In this document: positions 9,301 through 17,246 of the stretch, in pieces
Numbering within the stretch: the first letter of the stretch is position 1
Layout of the letters: each line of letters opens with the position of its first letter
NCBI RefSeq assembly: GCF_030216305.1
Contig: NZ_JASOKT010000020.1
Coordinates: 1-27,230, forward strand
Direction: 5' to 3'
DNA: 27,230 bases
Origin: Actinotignum timonense
GTDB lineage: Bacteria > Actinomycetota > Actinomycetes > Actinomycetales > Actinomycetaceae
Position numbers and translations under genes: made by a program
The notes under the pieces: model-generated
Databases searched by the model: none
What the model was told of the DNA's origin: nothing
Seen by the model: only the letters and a program-made list of their open reading frames with translations

Positions 9301-9511
9301 GCAGGCCATTGACCGGGCCCATCGTATTGGCCAGGATAAGCCGGTCACCGTCTACCGGCTGGCCTCGGCGGATACCATCGAGGAGAAAGTCATCGCCCTG
9401 CAGGCGCGCAAGCGCGAGCTGGCCGGCCTGGTTGATGAGGCGGCCCGCGGGCCCATCTCAGGGGCGGATATCCGCTCCCTTCTCGAGCTCACCGGGCCGG
9501 AAGGCCGCTAG
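6323..9511 (+). CDS. SWIM zinc-finger SNF2-family DNA-dependent ATPase (helicase-like)
   Basis: A 1,062-residue protein. The N-terminus has a SWIM zinc finger, Cys73-x-Cys75-x5-Cys81-x-His83. A long middle region of unassigned fold follows. The SNF2 ATPase core comes after it: GGILADDMGLGKT (Walker A, about 617-629), ILDEAQAVKNP (motif II, DEAQ about 724-727), VTGTPVENSLSDL (motif III), then the C-terminal RecA-like lobe with LVFSQFTTY, LDGS, LKAGGTGLTLTEADYV, DPWWNP and RAHRIGQ (motif VI, about 998). Proteins of this family translocate on duplex DNA and remodel protein-DNA complexes; the bacterial target here is unknown. The ATG at 6323 directly abuts AAAGG, which is poor spacing, so the true start could differ slightly. 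It is convergent with nrdE and follows the small membrane gene by 9 bp. Confidence 0.95.
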   Translation: MAVSLSSKIAALTSDDYEVYFSPQTRARAERYAEDGHVLDISEDSEGITAHVLGNGHTYQVVIEDTDPLMAYCSCPVAQYCKHILATLLICAENSADRSWRTLLTRVLHQAQATPKTRGLGLILGRNSENGKITGMLYPAQRNLNGEWSRRSTAWSTIAPRYGSRANTDGFDPLQLSALRNLYEAARRNPYSNPNISLRDLGTAAMAYLRNVHDAGVELYCGDVDQPLRLAHDPWGVQLSLSAREPDSDDLLLRVLPETPNGTPAEVLAGTTPPLALSYENGAYILGRLRSTIPDYLFQAAEDAHPLTIPAADVPVFELNLLPELPEDIPVVSPDGAFTPHRFAEPNLHALIRRPSAEDGARYRHSTFLLEWYLGRRMLPADGSENPAESEDSESTSLYTELTVHRLLHEAPREQLTAVREIWTKATGMPPLDLLTTQSLDLSTYQTLREVVIPAWREAGITTTVMEDANLTIVTDTPVLSTSVSEENDWLDLNITVDVGEHQIPLNVLYEALTSGHDHLILGDVLIPLGSDFDALRQLLYDAAALGTVTPESISVPRARAHALDLSALANPQALTDALTQLDHLGEPVPVPETFQGTLRSYQEAGYSWLTHLARAHYGGILADDMGLGKTAQMLAMISGARAEGKLEGPVLVVAPTSVVPVWRSEAERFTPELRVHTITGSGKRRSLALANIAASADIVVTSYTLLRLERAEYAKVDWGGVILDEAQAVKNPSTVGYRAVAALTRPWTFAVTGTPVENSLSDLAALLALTSPGLLPGHARFIEQFQNPIEKFNDEEAAALLTRLVRPFMLRRRKAEVAKDLPARTVTELSVPLAPAHAQRYRKQLERERQEILGLIDDPNANRISILASLTRLRRMAIDPGLVDGRITTPPAKTNLLLEHLQQIIPEGHRALVFSQFTTYLERIAHQLDREGITYSYLDGSTRDRAGAIAAFRDGSAPVFLISLKAGGTGLTLTEADYVYIMDPWWNPAAEEQAIDRAHRIGQDKPVTVYRLASADTIEEKVIALQARKRELAGLVDEAARGPISGADIRSLLELTGPEGR

Positions 9512-9535
9512 CTGCGCCGTCGTACCGTACAAAGC

Positions 9536-9565
9536 GGGCCGGTCACGTTTCCACGCAACCGGCCC
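9536..9565. terminator. hairpin between the convergent SNF2 gene and nrdE
   Basis: A perfect 8-bp inverted repeat, GGGCCGGT at 9536-9543 and ACCGGCCC at 9558-9565, with a 14-base loop, lies in the 83-bp gap between two convergent genes. There is no T-tract on either side, which fits the I-shaped terminators often proposed in actinobacteria. It would work for both strands. Confidence 0.6.
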
Positions 9566-9594
9566 ACCTCACGCAAGTAAACACCGCATACCTA

Positions 9595-11748
9595 CTACAG
9601 CATGCAGGAGACGCAGCCTTCCACTTCGGTGCCCTGGAGGGCGGCCTGGCGGATACGCATGTAGTAGAGCGTCTTGATGCCCTTGCGCCACGCGTAAATG
9701 TAATTGCGGTTCACATCGCGCGTGGTCACGGTGTCCGGGTAGAACAGCGTGAGGGAAAGCCCCTGGTCCACGTGCTGGGTGGCCACCGCGTAGGTGTCGA
9801 TGATCTTCTGCGGGCCGATTTCGTAGGCATCCTGGAAGTATTCCAGGTTGTCATTGGTCATGTACGGCGCCGGGTAGTACACCCGCCCGATCTTGCCTTC
9901 CTTGCGGATCTCGATCTTAGACACGATCGGGTGGATCGAGGAGGTGGAGTGGTTGATATAGGAGATGGAACCGGTGGGCGGAACCGCCTGGAGGTTCTGG
10001 TTGTACATCCCGTATTCGGCCACGTCCGCGGCCAGCTGCGCCCAATCTTCCCGGGTGGGGATGTGATGCGCGGCGAAAAGTTCGCGCACCCGCTCGGTTT
10101 GCGGGACCCATTCCTGCTCGAGGTACTTCGTGAAGTAAGCACCGTTTGCATAAGTGGAATCCTCGAAGCCGTCAAAGCGCTCCCCGCGTTCCTTCGCCAG
10201 CAGCATGGAGGAACGGATCGCGTGATAGGCCACCGTGTAGAAGTACATATTGGTGAAGTCGAGGGCTTCCTCGCTCCCGTAGAAGATCCGCTCGCGACCC
10301 AGGTAGCCGTGCAGGTTCATCTGCCCCAGCCCGATAGCGTGGGACATCTCGTTCCCGCGCTTGACCGAGGGCACCGAATCAATGCTGGTCTGGTCCGATA
10401 CGGCCGTGAGGGCCCGCACCGCGATCTCCACCGTTTTGCCCAGGTCCTCCGAATCCATGGCCTTGGCGATATTGAGGGAGCCGAGGTTGCAGGAAATATC
10501 CTTACCCACGTGCTTGTAGGAAAGATCAGCATTGTATTCGGACGCCTCGGATACCTGGAGGATTTCCGAGCACAGGTTGGACATGGTAATCCGGCCCTTA
10601 ATCGGGTTGGTGTTGTTAACGGTGTCCTCGTACACGATGTAGGGGTAGCCGGATTCGAACTGGATTTCCGCGAGGGTCTGGAAGAACTGGCGCGCGTCGA
10701 TCTTCGTCTTCTTAATGCGCTTGTCATCAACCATTTCGCGGTACTTTTCACTCACCGAGATCTCGGTGAGCGGCTTGCCGTAGACCCGCTCCACATCGTA
10801 GGGGGAGAAGAGGTACATCGGCTCGCGATTCTTGGCCAGCTCGAAGGTAATATCCGGGATCACCACGCCCAGGGAAAGAGTCTTAATCCGGATCTTTTCG
10901 TCCGCGTTTTCGCGCTTGGTATCAAGGAAACGCATAATATCCGGGTGGTGGGCGTGCAGGTACACGGCCCCCGCGCCCTGGCGCGCCCCCAGCTGGTTCG
11001 CGTAGGAGAAGGAATCCTCCAGCAGCTTCATAACCGGGTTCACCCCGGAGGACTGGTTTTGAATGCGCTTAATCGGGGCACCCTGCTCGCGCAGATTGGT
11101 GAGGTTGAGCGCCACCCCGCCCCCGCGCTTGGAAAGCTGGAGCGCGGAGTTAATCGCGCGGGCGATGGATTCCATATTGTCTTCCACCCGCAGCAGGAAG
11201 CAGGAGACCAGTTCCCCGCGGGCCTGCTTGCCGGCATTGAGGAAGGTGGGGGTGGCCGGCTGGAACCGCCCACTGATCATTTCTTCCATGAGGTTGGTGG
11301 CCAGCGCGGTATCCCCATCGGCCAGCGCGAGGGCCACGATGCAGACCCGATCCTCGAAACGCTCCAGGTAGCGGGTGCCATCCCAGGTTTTCAGGGTGTA
11401 GGAGGTGTAGTACTTGAAGGCCCCCATGAAGGTGGGGAAGCGGAACTTATGCGCGTAGGCCTTCTTGTAGAGCTCCTTAATAAAAGCCATATCGTAGGCG
11501 TCGATCACGCGCTTTTCGTAATAGCCTTCGCGCACGAGGTACTCCAGCTTTTCTTCCAGATCGTGGAAGAACACGGTGTTCTTATTGACGTGCTGGAGGA
11601 AGTACTGCCGCACGGCTTCGTGATCCTTCTCGAATTGGATCTTGCCGTCCGCGTCGTACAAATTGAGCTCGGCATTGAGCGAGTGGTAATCCACGAGCGA
11701 ATCACCCAGGTTTTCCGAACCGGTATCCGTTAGTGTTGCGTTGCCCAA
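9595..11748 (-). CDS. nrdE: class Ib ribonucleoside-diphosphate reductase, alpha subunit NrdE
   Basis: This is the catalytic subunit of class Ib ribonucleotide reductase, converting ribonucleoside diphosphates to deoxy forms with NrdF. Active-site features are all present: Cys183 (GELVSCFLL) and Cys420 (DISCNLGS) as the redox pair, and Asn391-Cys393-Glu395 (NLCSE) around the thiyl radical. The C-terminal CVSC (712-715) accepts electrons from NrdH. At 717 residues it lacks a full N-terminal ATP-cone, as expected for class Ib. The start is a TTG at 11748 inside the end of nrdI (19-bp overlap), with GGAA a few bases upstream; the resulting N-terminus MGNA resembles actinobacterial NrdE starts. 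It is the last gene of nrdHIE, followed by a hairpin. Confidence 0.97.
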   Translation of the reverse strand: MGNATLTDTGSENLGDSLVDYHSLNAELNLYDADGKIQFEKDHEAVRQYFLQHVNKNTVFFHDLEEKLEYLVREGYYEKRVIDAYDMAFIKELYKKAYAHKFRFPTFMGAFKYYTSYTLKTWDGTRYLERFEDRVCIVALALADGDTALATNLMEEMISGRFQPATPTFLNAGKQARGELVSCFLLRVEDNMESIARAINSALQLSKRGGGVALNLTNLREQGAPIKRIQNQSSGVNPVMKLLEDSFSYANQLGARQGAGAVYLHAHHPDIMRFLDTKRENADEKIRIKTLSLGVVIPDITFELAKNREPMYLFSPYDVERVYGKPLTEISVSEKYREMVDDKRIKKTKIDARQFFQTLAEIQFESGYPYIVYEDTVNNTNPIKGRITMSNLCSEILQVSEASEYNADLSYKHVGKDISCNLGSLNIAKAMDSEDLGKTVEIAVRALTAVSDQTSIDSVPSVKRGNEMSHAIGLGQMNLHGYLGRERIFYGSEEALDFTNMYFYTVAYHAIRSSMLLAKERGERFDGFEDSTYANGAYFTKYLEQEWVPQTERVRELFAAHHIPTREDWAQLAADVAEYGMYNQNLQAVPPTGSISYINHSTSSIHPIVSKIEIRKEGKIGRVYYPAPYMTNDNLEYFQDAYEIGPQKIIDTYAVATQHVDQGLSLTLFYPDTVTTRDVNRNYIYAWRKGIKTLYYMRIRQAALQGTEVEGCVSCML

Positions 11749-12128
11749 AACTGTTCCAAACCTTCCTTAACCGTGGCAACGTCCGTAGGCGTGCCGAGCA
11801 GTTCAAAGCGATACATCATGGGGACGCCGCATTTTTCGGCGATAACATCCCCGGCGAGTCCGTAAACATCGCCAAAATTGGTATTTCCTCCGGCGATCAC
11901 CCCGCGGATGAGAGCACGGTTGTGTTCGTTATTGAGGAATTTGATGACGGGGCGCGGCACGGCGCCGCGATGGTTCCCGCCACCGTAGGTGGGGCAAATA
12001 AGCACGTAGGGTTCATCCACCACGGGCGTTTCGCCGTGGATGGGGATCCGCACGGCATCGTAGCCGAGCTTTTCCACGAACCGGTGCGTGTTATTTGTTT
12101 GAGAAGAAAAATAGACGATACGTGCCAT
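11730..12128 (-). CDS. nrdI: NrdI flavodoxin-like protein of class Ib RNR
   Basis: A 132-residue flavodoxin-like protein that supplies the oxidant for assembling the dimanganese-tyrosyl radical in NrdF. The FMN-binding elements are visible: the phosphate loop [16 protein letters not shown] (residues 6-21), [14 protein letters not shown] (around 45-58) and AGGNTNFGD (79-87). Length is normal for actinobacterial NrdI. ATG start with GAGGAAAG about 8 bases upstream. It lies 42 bp after nrdH and overlaps the nrdE start by 19 bp, giving a coupled nrdH-nrdI-nrdE operon. Confidence 0.96.
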   Translation of the reverse strand: MARIVYFSSQTNNTHRFVEKLGYDAVRIPIHGETPVVDEPYVLICPTYGGGNHRGAVPRPVIKFLNNEHNRALIRGVIAGGNTNFGDVYGLAGDVIAEKCGVPMMYRFELLGTPTDVATVKEGLEQFWATQH

Positions 12129-12170
12129 CGGTTCTTTCCTCAGCGGGCGGCACGCGGCCGCACCGCCAGC

Positions 12171-12434
12171 TTAGGCAGTCACCAGGGTGGGTTCCGCGGT
12201 GGCCTGCGCGCCGGCCTTGAGCGCCTTGATTTCATCGGGGCGGTAGCCGGACCAGTGATGACCGTTCGCGAAAACCACGGGCGCCGACTGGTACCCGAGG
12301 GCCTTCACCGCGGCAAGGGCCTCCGCATCCTGGGTGAGATCCACGAGCTCGTACTCCAGCCCCGCCTTATCGAGCGCGCGCTTGGTGGCATTGCACTGCA
12401 CGCACGCGGGCTTGGTGTAGACGGTAATGCTCAT
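12171..12434 (-). CDS. nrdH: NrdH glutaredoxin-like redoxin
   Basis: An 87-residue redoxin that passes electrons to NrdE, itself normally reduced by thioredoxin reductase. The N-terminus MSITVYTKPACVQCNATK carries the NrdH-type CVQC active site (Cys11 and Cys14). The C-terminal half has the SAPVVF cis-proline loop and the WSGYRPDEI motif typical of NrdH rather than of glutaredoxin. The ATG at 12434 is preferred over the longer frame because GAGGAGA lies 4-5 bases upstream. First gene of nrdHIE, about 60 bp downstream of two NrdR-like boxes. Confidence 0.96.
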   Translation of the reverse strand: MSITVYTKPACVQCNATKRALDKAGLEYELVDLTQDAEALAAVKALGYQSAPVVFANGHHWSGYRPDEIKALKAGAQATAEPTLVTA

Positions 12435-12494
12435 GGGGTCTCCTCGGATTCGGATTGTCACGCTGTGTGCGTGGTGGAACGACTACAAGGCTAA

Positions 12495-12542
12495 ACACTA
12501 CACCTAGTGGCACCTAGAACAAAAGACCACTAGAACTTGTGG
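12495..12542 (-). promoter_or_regulatory. tandem NrdR-box-like operators upstream of nrdHIE
   Basis: Two 16-bp imperfect palindromes on the minus strand, CCACAAGTTCTAGTGG (12542-12527) and CCACTAGGTGTAGTGT (12510-12495), both fit the pattern aC(A/T)A-N4-T(A/T)Gtg of NrdR boxes. They are 32 bp apart centre to centre, the three-turn spacing usual for NrdR. A weak promoter can be drawn, TTGTTC at 12522-12517 and TAGTGT at 12500-12495, so that the second box covers the -10. NrdR represses RNR operons when bound to dATP/ATP; the nrdR gene itself is not in the window. Confidence 0.75.
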
Positions 12543-12936
12543 TTTTTACGACGACGCCGCCACTCCTGCTTTGCGCCTATTTACGCGGTTTTAGGACTTT
12601 GGACCCGCGCTTTGTGAAGCCGGTAACCACGCCGCTCGGCGTGTCATGCGGGGCGGGCCGCGGTGGGCCACGCGCGGGCCAGCTACATATCTAGGCACCC
12701 GCCCAATGCGCCGGATCATTTAGCACATTTACTAAATTTCCGCCAGAGTAAGGAGTCCCTTACCCGCCCTTTTGTAACCAACCTCACGCTAATTTTGGCG
12801 CTCTCAATTTTTATCTTGTGACCTACGTCCGTACGATTCTAATCAGACTTAAGCGGATTCGGATTCGACCGCCGTGACCAACGCTGCTCACCGACCCGTA
12901 TCCGAGCCGACCTCGTGCGATGAAAAGGAGAACATC
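12543..12936. promoter_or_regulatory. intergenic region between divergent nrdHIE and lutP, with two candidate operators
   Basis: This stretch contains no convincing gene. It includes one copy of the repeated 10-mer (12551-12560, minus). There are also two inverted repeats in the AT-richer half nearer lutP: ATTTAG at 12718-12723 with CTAAAT at 12732-12737, and TAAGG/CCTTA around 12749-12762. These are plausible operator sites for the lactate operon, but I cannot assign them to a regulator. No clear -35/-10 pair for lutP is obvious. Confidence 0.35.
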
Positions 12937-14550
12937 GTGGAAGCCTTTACACAAACCGCCGCGCCACTGGGGAGTCTCACCCTCTCCGCCCTCGTGGCCC
13001 TCCTGCCGCTCCTCACGGTGTTCTTCCTGCTGGGCGTTGTGCATATGAAAGCGCACTGGGCGGGGGTATGCGGCGTCGTCGTTGCGCTTGCGGTAGCGAT
13101 TTTCGCTTTCCGTATGCCCGCCGGAATGGCGGTTTCCGCCGGCCTGGAAGGCGCCGTTTTCGGGATCTTCCCCATTACCTGGATCGTTCTCACCGCGATC
13201 ATCCTGTTCGAGCTCACGGTGGCCTCCGGGCATCACGACACCCTCATGCAGGCCTTCGCGCGGCTCTCCCCCGATCCGCGTGCCCTGGGCATTTTCATCG
13301 CTTTTAGTTTCTGTGCCCTCCTCGAAGCACTGGCCGGTTTCGGGGCGCCGGTGGCGATCTGCGGCGTTATGCTCCTCGCCCTCGGCTTCGCGCCCTGGAA
13401 GGCGGCGCTCACGGTGCTGGTGGGCAATACCTTCGCGGTGCCCTACGGGGCGATGGCCACGCCCGTGCTCACCGGCGCGAACCTCACCGGCATCGATGCC
13501 GCTACTCTCTCCGCCCAGATCAGCGAACAAACCAGCGTGCTCGTCTGGCTCATCCCCTTCGCGCTGCTCCTCATTATGGACGGCTGGCGCGGCCTGGCGC
13601 AGGTGTGGCCCCTGGCCCTGGCGGTGGGCGCCTCCTACGCGCTGAGCACCTGGCTCGCCGCCCGCACCCTGGCCCCCGGCCTGGTCAATATGGTTCCCGC
13701 CCTGGTGAGCCTGGCGGTCGGCATCGCGCTGCTGCGCATCTGGCAACCGCGCGGGAGCCGCGCCGCGGCCGAACGCCTCACCGGCGCCGCGCCCCAACCG
13801 GCCACCGAGCGCATTCGCCCCGCGGCTCTGGCCTGGGCCATCTTCCCCTACGTGCTTATCGTGGCCGTTTTCGTGACCACCCAGATGGTGCCGGCAATCC
13901 GCAGCGCCCTCGCGGCCACAAACGTGACCATCCACTGGCCGGCCCTGTGGGCCGGGGGTGAGAATCTGGTGCGCGCCGCCGATGGCACGCCCGCCGCCTC
14001 CACCACCTACACCTTCGCCTGGCTGAGCTCCCCGGGCACTCTGCTGCTCCTGACCGCGCTGGTGTTGGCCGCCTGCTACCGGATGCGCCCGGGCGCGGTA
14101 GCGCGCCTCATGTTCGCCCAGGTCTACAAGCTGCGCTGGACCTTCCTCACCATCGGTTCGGTGCTCGCCCTCGCCTACGTTATGAACCTTTCCGGGCAGA
14201 CCCTCACCATCGGCACCTGGATTGCCGGTGCCGGCTCCGTCTTCCCCTTCCTCGCCCCGATTCTGGGGTGGATCGGCACCGCGGTGACCGGTTCGGGAAC
14301 CTCAACGACGGCGCTCTTTGCCAATCTGCAGCACACCGCCGCCACCCAAATCGGGGCGGATCCGGGGCTGCTGGTGGCCTGCAATACCGTGGGTGGGGCC
14401 GTGGGCAAGATGATCAGCCCCCAAACTCTGGCGATTGCCACCGGCGGGGTGGATATGGTCGGCGAAGAATCCGTGCTGCTGCGCAAGTCCCTGCCCTGGG
14501 CCTGCGGCCTGCTCATCCTGCTGTGCCTGCTGGTTGGGTTCCTCGCCTAA
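12937..14550 (+). CDS. lutP: L-lactate permease, LctP family
   Basis: A 537-residue polytopic membrane protein with about a dozen hydrophobic segments and LctP-family hallmarks. These are PITWIVLTAIILF, EALAGFGAPVAICG, GNTFAVPYGAMATP in the first half, and GTAVTGSGTSTTALF and CNTVGGAVGKMISPQTLAIAT near the end. It would import lactate (or glycolate) with protons. The GTG at 12937 is chosen because AAGGAG lies 6 bases upstream; the upstream in-frame alternative at 12874 adds a hydrophilic leader without a site. It precedes lutABC on the same strand, 93 bp apart, which supports lactate as substrate. Confidence 0.93.
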   Translation: MEAFTQTAAPLGSLTLSALVALLPLLTVFFLLGVVHMKAHWAGVCGVVVALAVAIFAFRMPAGMAVSAGLEGAVFGIFPITWIVLTAIILFELTVASGHHDTLMQAFARLSPDPRALGIFIAFSFCALLEALAGFGAPVAICGVMLLALGFAPWKAALTVLVGNTFAVPYGAMATPVLTGANLTGIDAATLSAQISEQTSVLVWLIPFALLLIMDGWRGLAQVWPLALAVGASYALSTWLAARTLAPGLVNMVPALVSLAVGIALLRIWQPRGSRAAAERLTGAAPQPATERIRPAALAWAIFPYVLIVAVFVTTQMVPAIRSALAATNVTIHWPALWAGGENLVRAADGTPAASTTYTFAWLSSPGTLLLLTALVLAACYRMRPGAVARLMFAQVYKLRWTFLTIGSVLALAYVMNLSGQTLTIGTWIAGAGSVFPFLAPILGWIGTAVTGSGTSTTALFANLQHTAATQIGADPGLLVACNTVGGAVGKMISPQTLAIATGGVDMVGEESVLLRKSLPWACGLLILLCLLVGFLA

Positions 14551-14592
14551 ATACTTCCGCCCTGCCAGAGGTCCGCGGCTGGCCGGGCACAG

Positions 14593-14607
14593 CGCCGCGC
14601 AGCGGCG
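14593..14607 (+). other. hairpin in the lutP-lutA gap
   Basis: CGCCGC (14593-14598) and GCGGCG (14602-14607) form a perfect 6-bp stem with a GCA loop in the 93-bp lutP-lutA spacer, just before the repeated 10-mer at 14605-14614. A second inverted repeat, GCCAG/CTGGC, lies just upstream. No T-tract follows, so it may moderate readthrough or mRNA decay rather than stop transcription. Confidence 0.4.
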
Positions 14608-14643
14608 GCGTCGTCGTAATAACAACGAAAGAAAAGAGTTGAT

Positions 14644-15474
14644 ATGACCCTCATTCCCGGGCCGGAACCGCGCAAGAAAGTTGCGGTTTTCGCCACCTGT
14701 ATTAACGAGGTGATGTTCCCGAATACCGTGAATAACACCGCGGTGCTGCTCGAGCGGCTCGGGTGTGACGTGGAGTTCCCGCGCGCCCAAACGTGCTGCG
14801 GGCAGATGTTCACGAATACCGGGTATTTTGACCGGGCGCTGCCGAGCGTGCGGGCCTTCCTCGAAGCTTTTGAAGAATACGACTACATCGTGGGGCCCTC
14901 CGGATCCTGCGTCGGTTCGGTACGCGAACAGCATGAGATGCTGGCCCTCGATGCCGGCGAGGATGAGCTGGCGCGGCGCGTCCACGAAGTGCAGAAACGG
15001 GTCTACGACATCAGCGAGTTCATCGTGGACGTGCTGGGGACCGTGGATGTGGGCGCGTACTTCCCGCACACCGTCACCTATCACGCCTCGTGCCATTCGC
15101 TGCGGGTGGCCGAGGTGGGCGACCGGCCCATTCGGCTGCTGCAAGCGGTGCGCGGGCTGGAATATATTCCGCTCGAAGATATGCGCCAGTGCTGCGGTTT
15201 CGGGGGCACGTTCTCCGTGAAGAATTCGGATGTGTCCATTGCGCTGGGGCGGGATAAAGCCCGCCACGTGATCGAAACCGGGGCGGAATACGTGGCCAGC
15301 CTCGATAATGCCTGCCTCATGAACTTCGGCGGGATTCTGCACCGCGAGAAGAAACCCGTCCGCCCCATTCACATGGTCAATTTGCTGGTGCAAACCGCGC
15401 CGGTTGGCGCCGGCGCCGTGCCGGGTGCCGCCGGCGCCGTGGCCGCAACCACCCCCGCCGGGAGGATCGCATGA
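14644..15474 (+). CDS. lutA: lactate utilisation protein A, cysteine-rich (CCG) iron-sulfur subunit
   Basis: A 276-residue subunit of the LutABC complex that oxidises L-lactate to pyruvate. It has two CCG-type cysteine-rich domains, as in glycolate oxidase GlcF and heterodisulfide reductase HdrB. The first has Cys19 and Cys51-Cys52-Gly53 (TCCGQ); the second has Cys150 (YHASCHSL) and Cys183-Cys184-Gly185 (QCCGFGG). About 25 Ala/Gly/Pro-rich residues follow the last conserved segment (HMVNLLV), a longer tail than I expect for LutA. ATG start with AAAGAG about 7 bases upstream. The stop overlaps the lutB start (ATGA at 15471-15474), indicating coupled translation. Confidence 0.95.
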   Translation: MTLIPGPEPRKKVAVFATCINEVMFPNTVNNTAVLLERLGCDVEFPRAQTCCGQMFTNTGYFDRALPSVRAFLEAFEEYDYIVGPSGSCVGSVREQHEMLALDAGEDELARRVHEVQKRVYDISEFIVDVLGTVDVGAYFPHTVTYHASCHSLRVAEVGDRPIRLLQAVRGLEYIPLEDMRQCCGFGGTFSVKNSDVSIALGRDKARHVIETGAEYVASLDNACLMNFGGILHREKKPVRPIHMVNLLVQTAPVGAGAVPGAAGAVAATTPAGRIA

Positions 15475-17246
15475 AAACCTTGAAATTGGAACGCCTCACC
15501 CCGGCCCCGCCCGAAGGGGATCTGCTCGATTCCCCGGCCTTCCCCAAGGCCGCGGTGCGCGAGCTGGGCAACGAAACGCAGGCGAAGAATCTCCATCACG
15601 CCACCCACACGATTCGCGCGAAACGCCAGGCGGTGGTGAGCGAGCTGGATAATTGGCAGGATATTCGCCAGGCCGGGGCCGATATTAAGAACCGGGTGGG
15701 CCGCCACCTCGATCATTATCTGGCGGAGTTCGAAAAGAACGCCACCGCCGCCGGGGCGCATGTGCACTGGGCGCGCGATGCGGAGGAAGCCAACCGGATC
15801 GTGATTGACCTGGTGCGTGCCACCGGGGAAAGCGAAGTCACCAAGGTCAAGTCCATGGTCAGCCAGGAAATTGACCTGAACGAACACCTGGAAGAAGCCC
15901 GGATCGCGGCCTGGGAAACGGATTTGGCCGAGCTTATTGTGCAGCTCGGGCACGACCGGCCCAGCCATATTCTGGTGCCCGCGATTCACCGTAATCGCAG
16001 CGAGGTGCGCGAGATCTTCCTGCGGGAAATGGGCCAGTACGGCACGCCCTGCCCGCCCGATGTGACCGATGAGCCGGCCGAGTTGGCCGCCGCGGCCCGC
16101 GTGCACCTGCGCGAAAAGTTCATGCGCACCAAGGTGGGGATTTCCGGTGCGAATTTCGCGATTGCGGAAACCGGTTCCCTGGTGGTGGTGGAATCCGAAG
16201 GCAATGGCCGCATGAACCTCACCCTGCCGGAAACCCTCATCTCCGTGGTGGGTATCGAGAAGATTCTCCCCACGTTCCAGGATCTTGAGGTGTTCTTGCA
16301 GCTGCTGCCGCGTTCTTCCACCGGCGAGCGCATGGCCCCCTACGGGACCATTTGGACGGGTGCCCGCGAAGGTGACGGCCCGCGCGATGTTCATATTATT
16401 TTGCTGGATAACGGGCGTACCAAGGTGCTCTCTGACCCGATCGGGCGCGCGGCGCTGCGCTGCATTCGCTGCTCGGCCTGCCTGAATATTTGCCCCGTGT
16501 ATGAGAAGGTGGGCGGGCACGCCTACGGCTCGGTCTACCCCGGGCCCATCGGCGCGATCCTCAACCCGCAGATCCGCGGCCTGGAATCGGTGGTGGATCG
16601 CTCCCTGCCCTTCGCTTCCACCCTGTGCGGGGCTTGCAATGAAGTGTGCCCGGTGAAAATTCCGATCTCGAATATCCTCGTGCACCTGCGCCGCAAAGCT
16701 GTGGATAAGAAACGCGCGGAGGCCGGGCTGCGCCCGCACGTGGAGCCGATCCTCATGGCCGGCGGCGGCTGGGTCATGGGCAAGGGCTGGCGCCTGGGCG
16801 CCGCGGCGCGCATGGCCAGCGTGGGCGGGCGCGTGATGGGCCTGTTCATGCATCACATCGGGAATTGGCATATTCCCGGCGTGCATCGCTGGACGCGGGC
16901 CCGCGACGTCCCGATGCTGCCCAAGCGCAGCGCCCGCGCCACCTTCGCACGGCGCAAGAAACGCGAAGCGCGGCAGCTCAAGCGCATGCAGAAGGAGGTA
17001 CAGAAGAAGTTGCAGGGTCAGCTCGGTTGCGACCCGAGTGTGATCGACGGCGCAGCCAATTCGCCAACTACCCCTCAGCAGTTACCGCAGCTTCCGCACG
17101 GTGCCGCACAGCTTCCACCAGCGGCGGGGCAGAGCGCGCCGGGGCAGAACACGCCGGCGAATGCTCCGCAACTGTCGCAGCTGCCGCCGAACCCGACCTG
17201 CGCACCTGATATTTTCGGCCGCCCGACCACTGAGGAGCTGTCATGA
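15471..17246 (+). CDS. lutB: lactate utilisation protein B, LUD domain plus two 4Fe-4S motifs, extended C-terminus
   Basis: The iron-sulfur and LUD-domain subunit of lactate oxidase LutABC. The N-terminal two thirds is the LUD domain (for example VGISGANFAIAETGSLVVV around 220-240). Two ferredoxin-like cysteine sets follow: Cys331-x2-Cys334-x2-Cys337-x3-Cys341-Pro and Cys386-x2-Cys389-x3-Cys393-Pro. At 591 residues it is about 100 longer than typical LutB. The excess is a basic helix (KRMQKEVQKKLQ) followed by a Pro/Gln/Ala-rich low-complexity tail with repeated QLPQLP/QLPP units to the end. The start ATG overlaps lutA by 4 bp and the stop overlaps lutC by 4 bp. Confidence 0.95.
   Translation: MKTLKLERLTPAPPEGDLLDSPAFPKAAVRELGNETQAKNLHHATHTIRAKRQAVVSELDNWQDIRQAGADIKNRVGRHLDHYLAEFEKNATAAGAHVHWARDAEEANRIVIDLVRATGESEVTKVKSMVSQEIDLNEHLEEARIAAWETDLAELIVQLGHDRPSHILVPAIHRNRSEVREIFLREMGQYGTPCPPDVTDEPAELAAAARVHLREKFMRTKVGISGANFAIAETGSLVVVESEGNGRMNLTLPETLISVVGIEKILPTFQDLEVFLQLLPRSSTGERMAPYGTIWTGAREGDGPRDVHIILLDNGRTKVLSDPIGRAALRCIRCSACLNICPVYEKVGGHAYGSVYPGPIGAILNPQIRGLESVVDRSLPFASTLCGACNEVCPVKIPISNILVHLRRKAVDKKRAEAGLRPHVEPILMAGGGWVMGKGWRLGAAARMASVGGRVMGLFMHHIGNWHIPGVHRWTRARDVPMLPKRSARATFARRKKREARQLKRMQKEVQKKLQGQLGCDPSVIDGAANSPTTPQQLPQLPHGAAQLPPAAGQSAPGQNTPANAPQLSQLPPNPTCAPDIFGRPTTEELS

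Noticed and set aside
9772..11733. Long plus-strand open frame opposite nrdE
   Set aside because: Antisense to a complete NrdE with all catalytic residues; no ribosome-binding site or recognisable domain.
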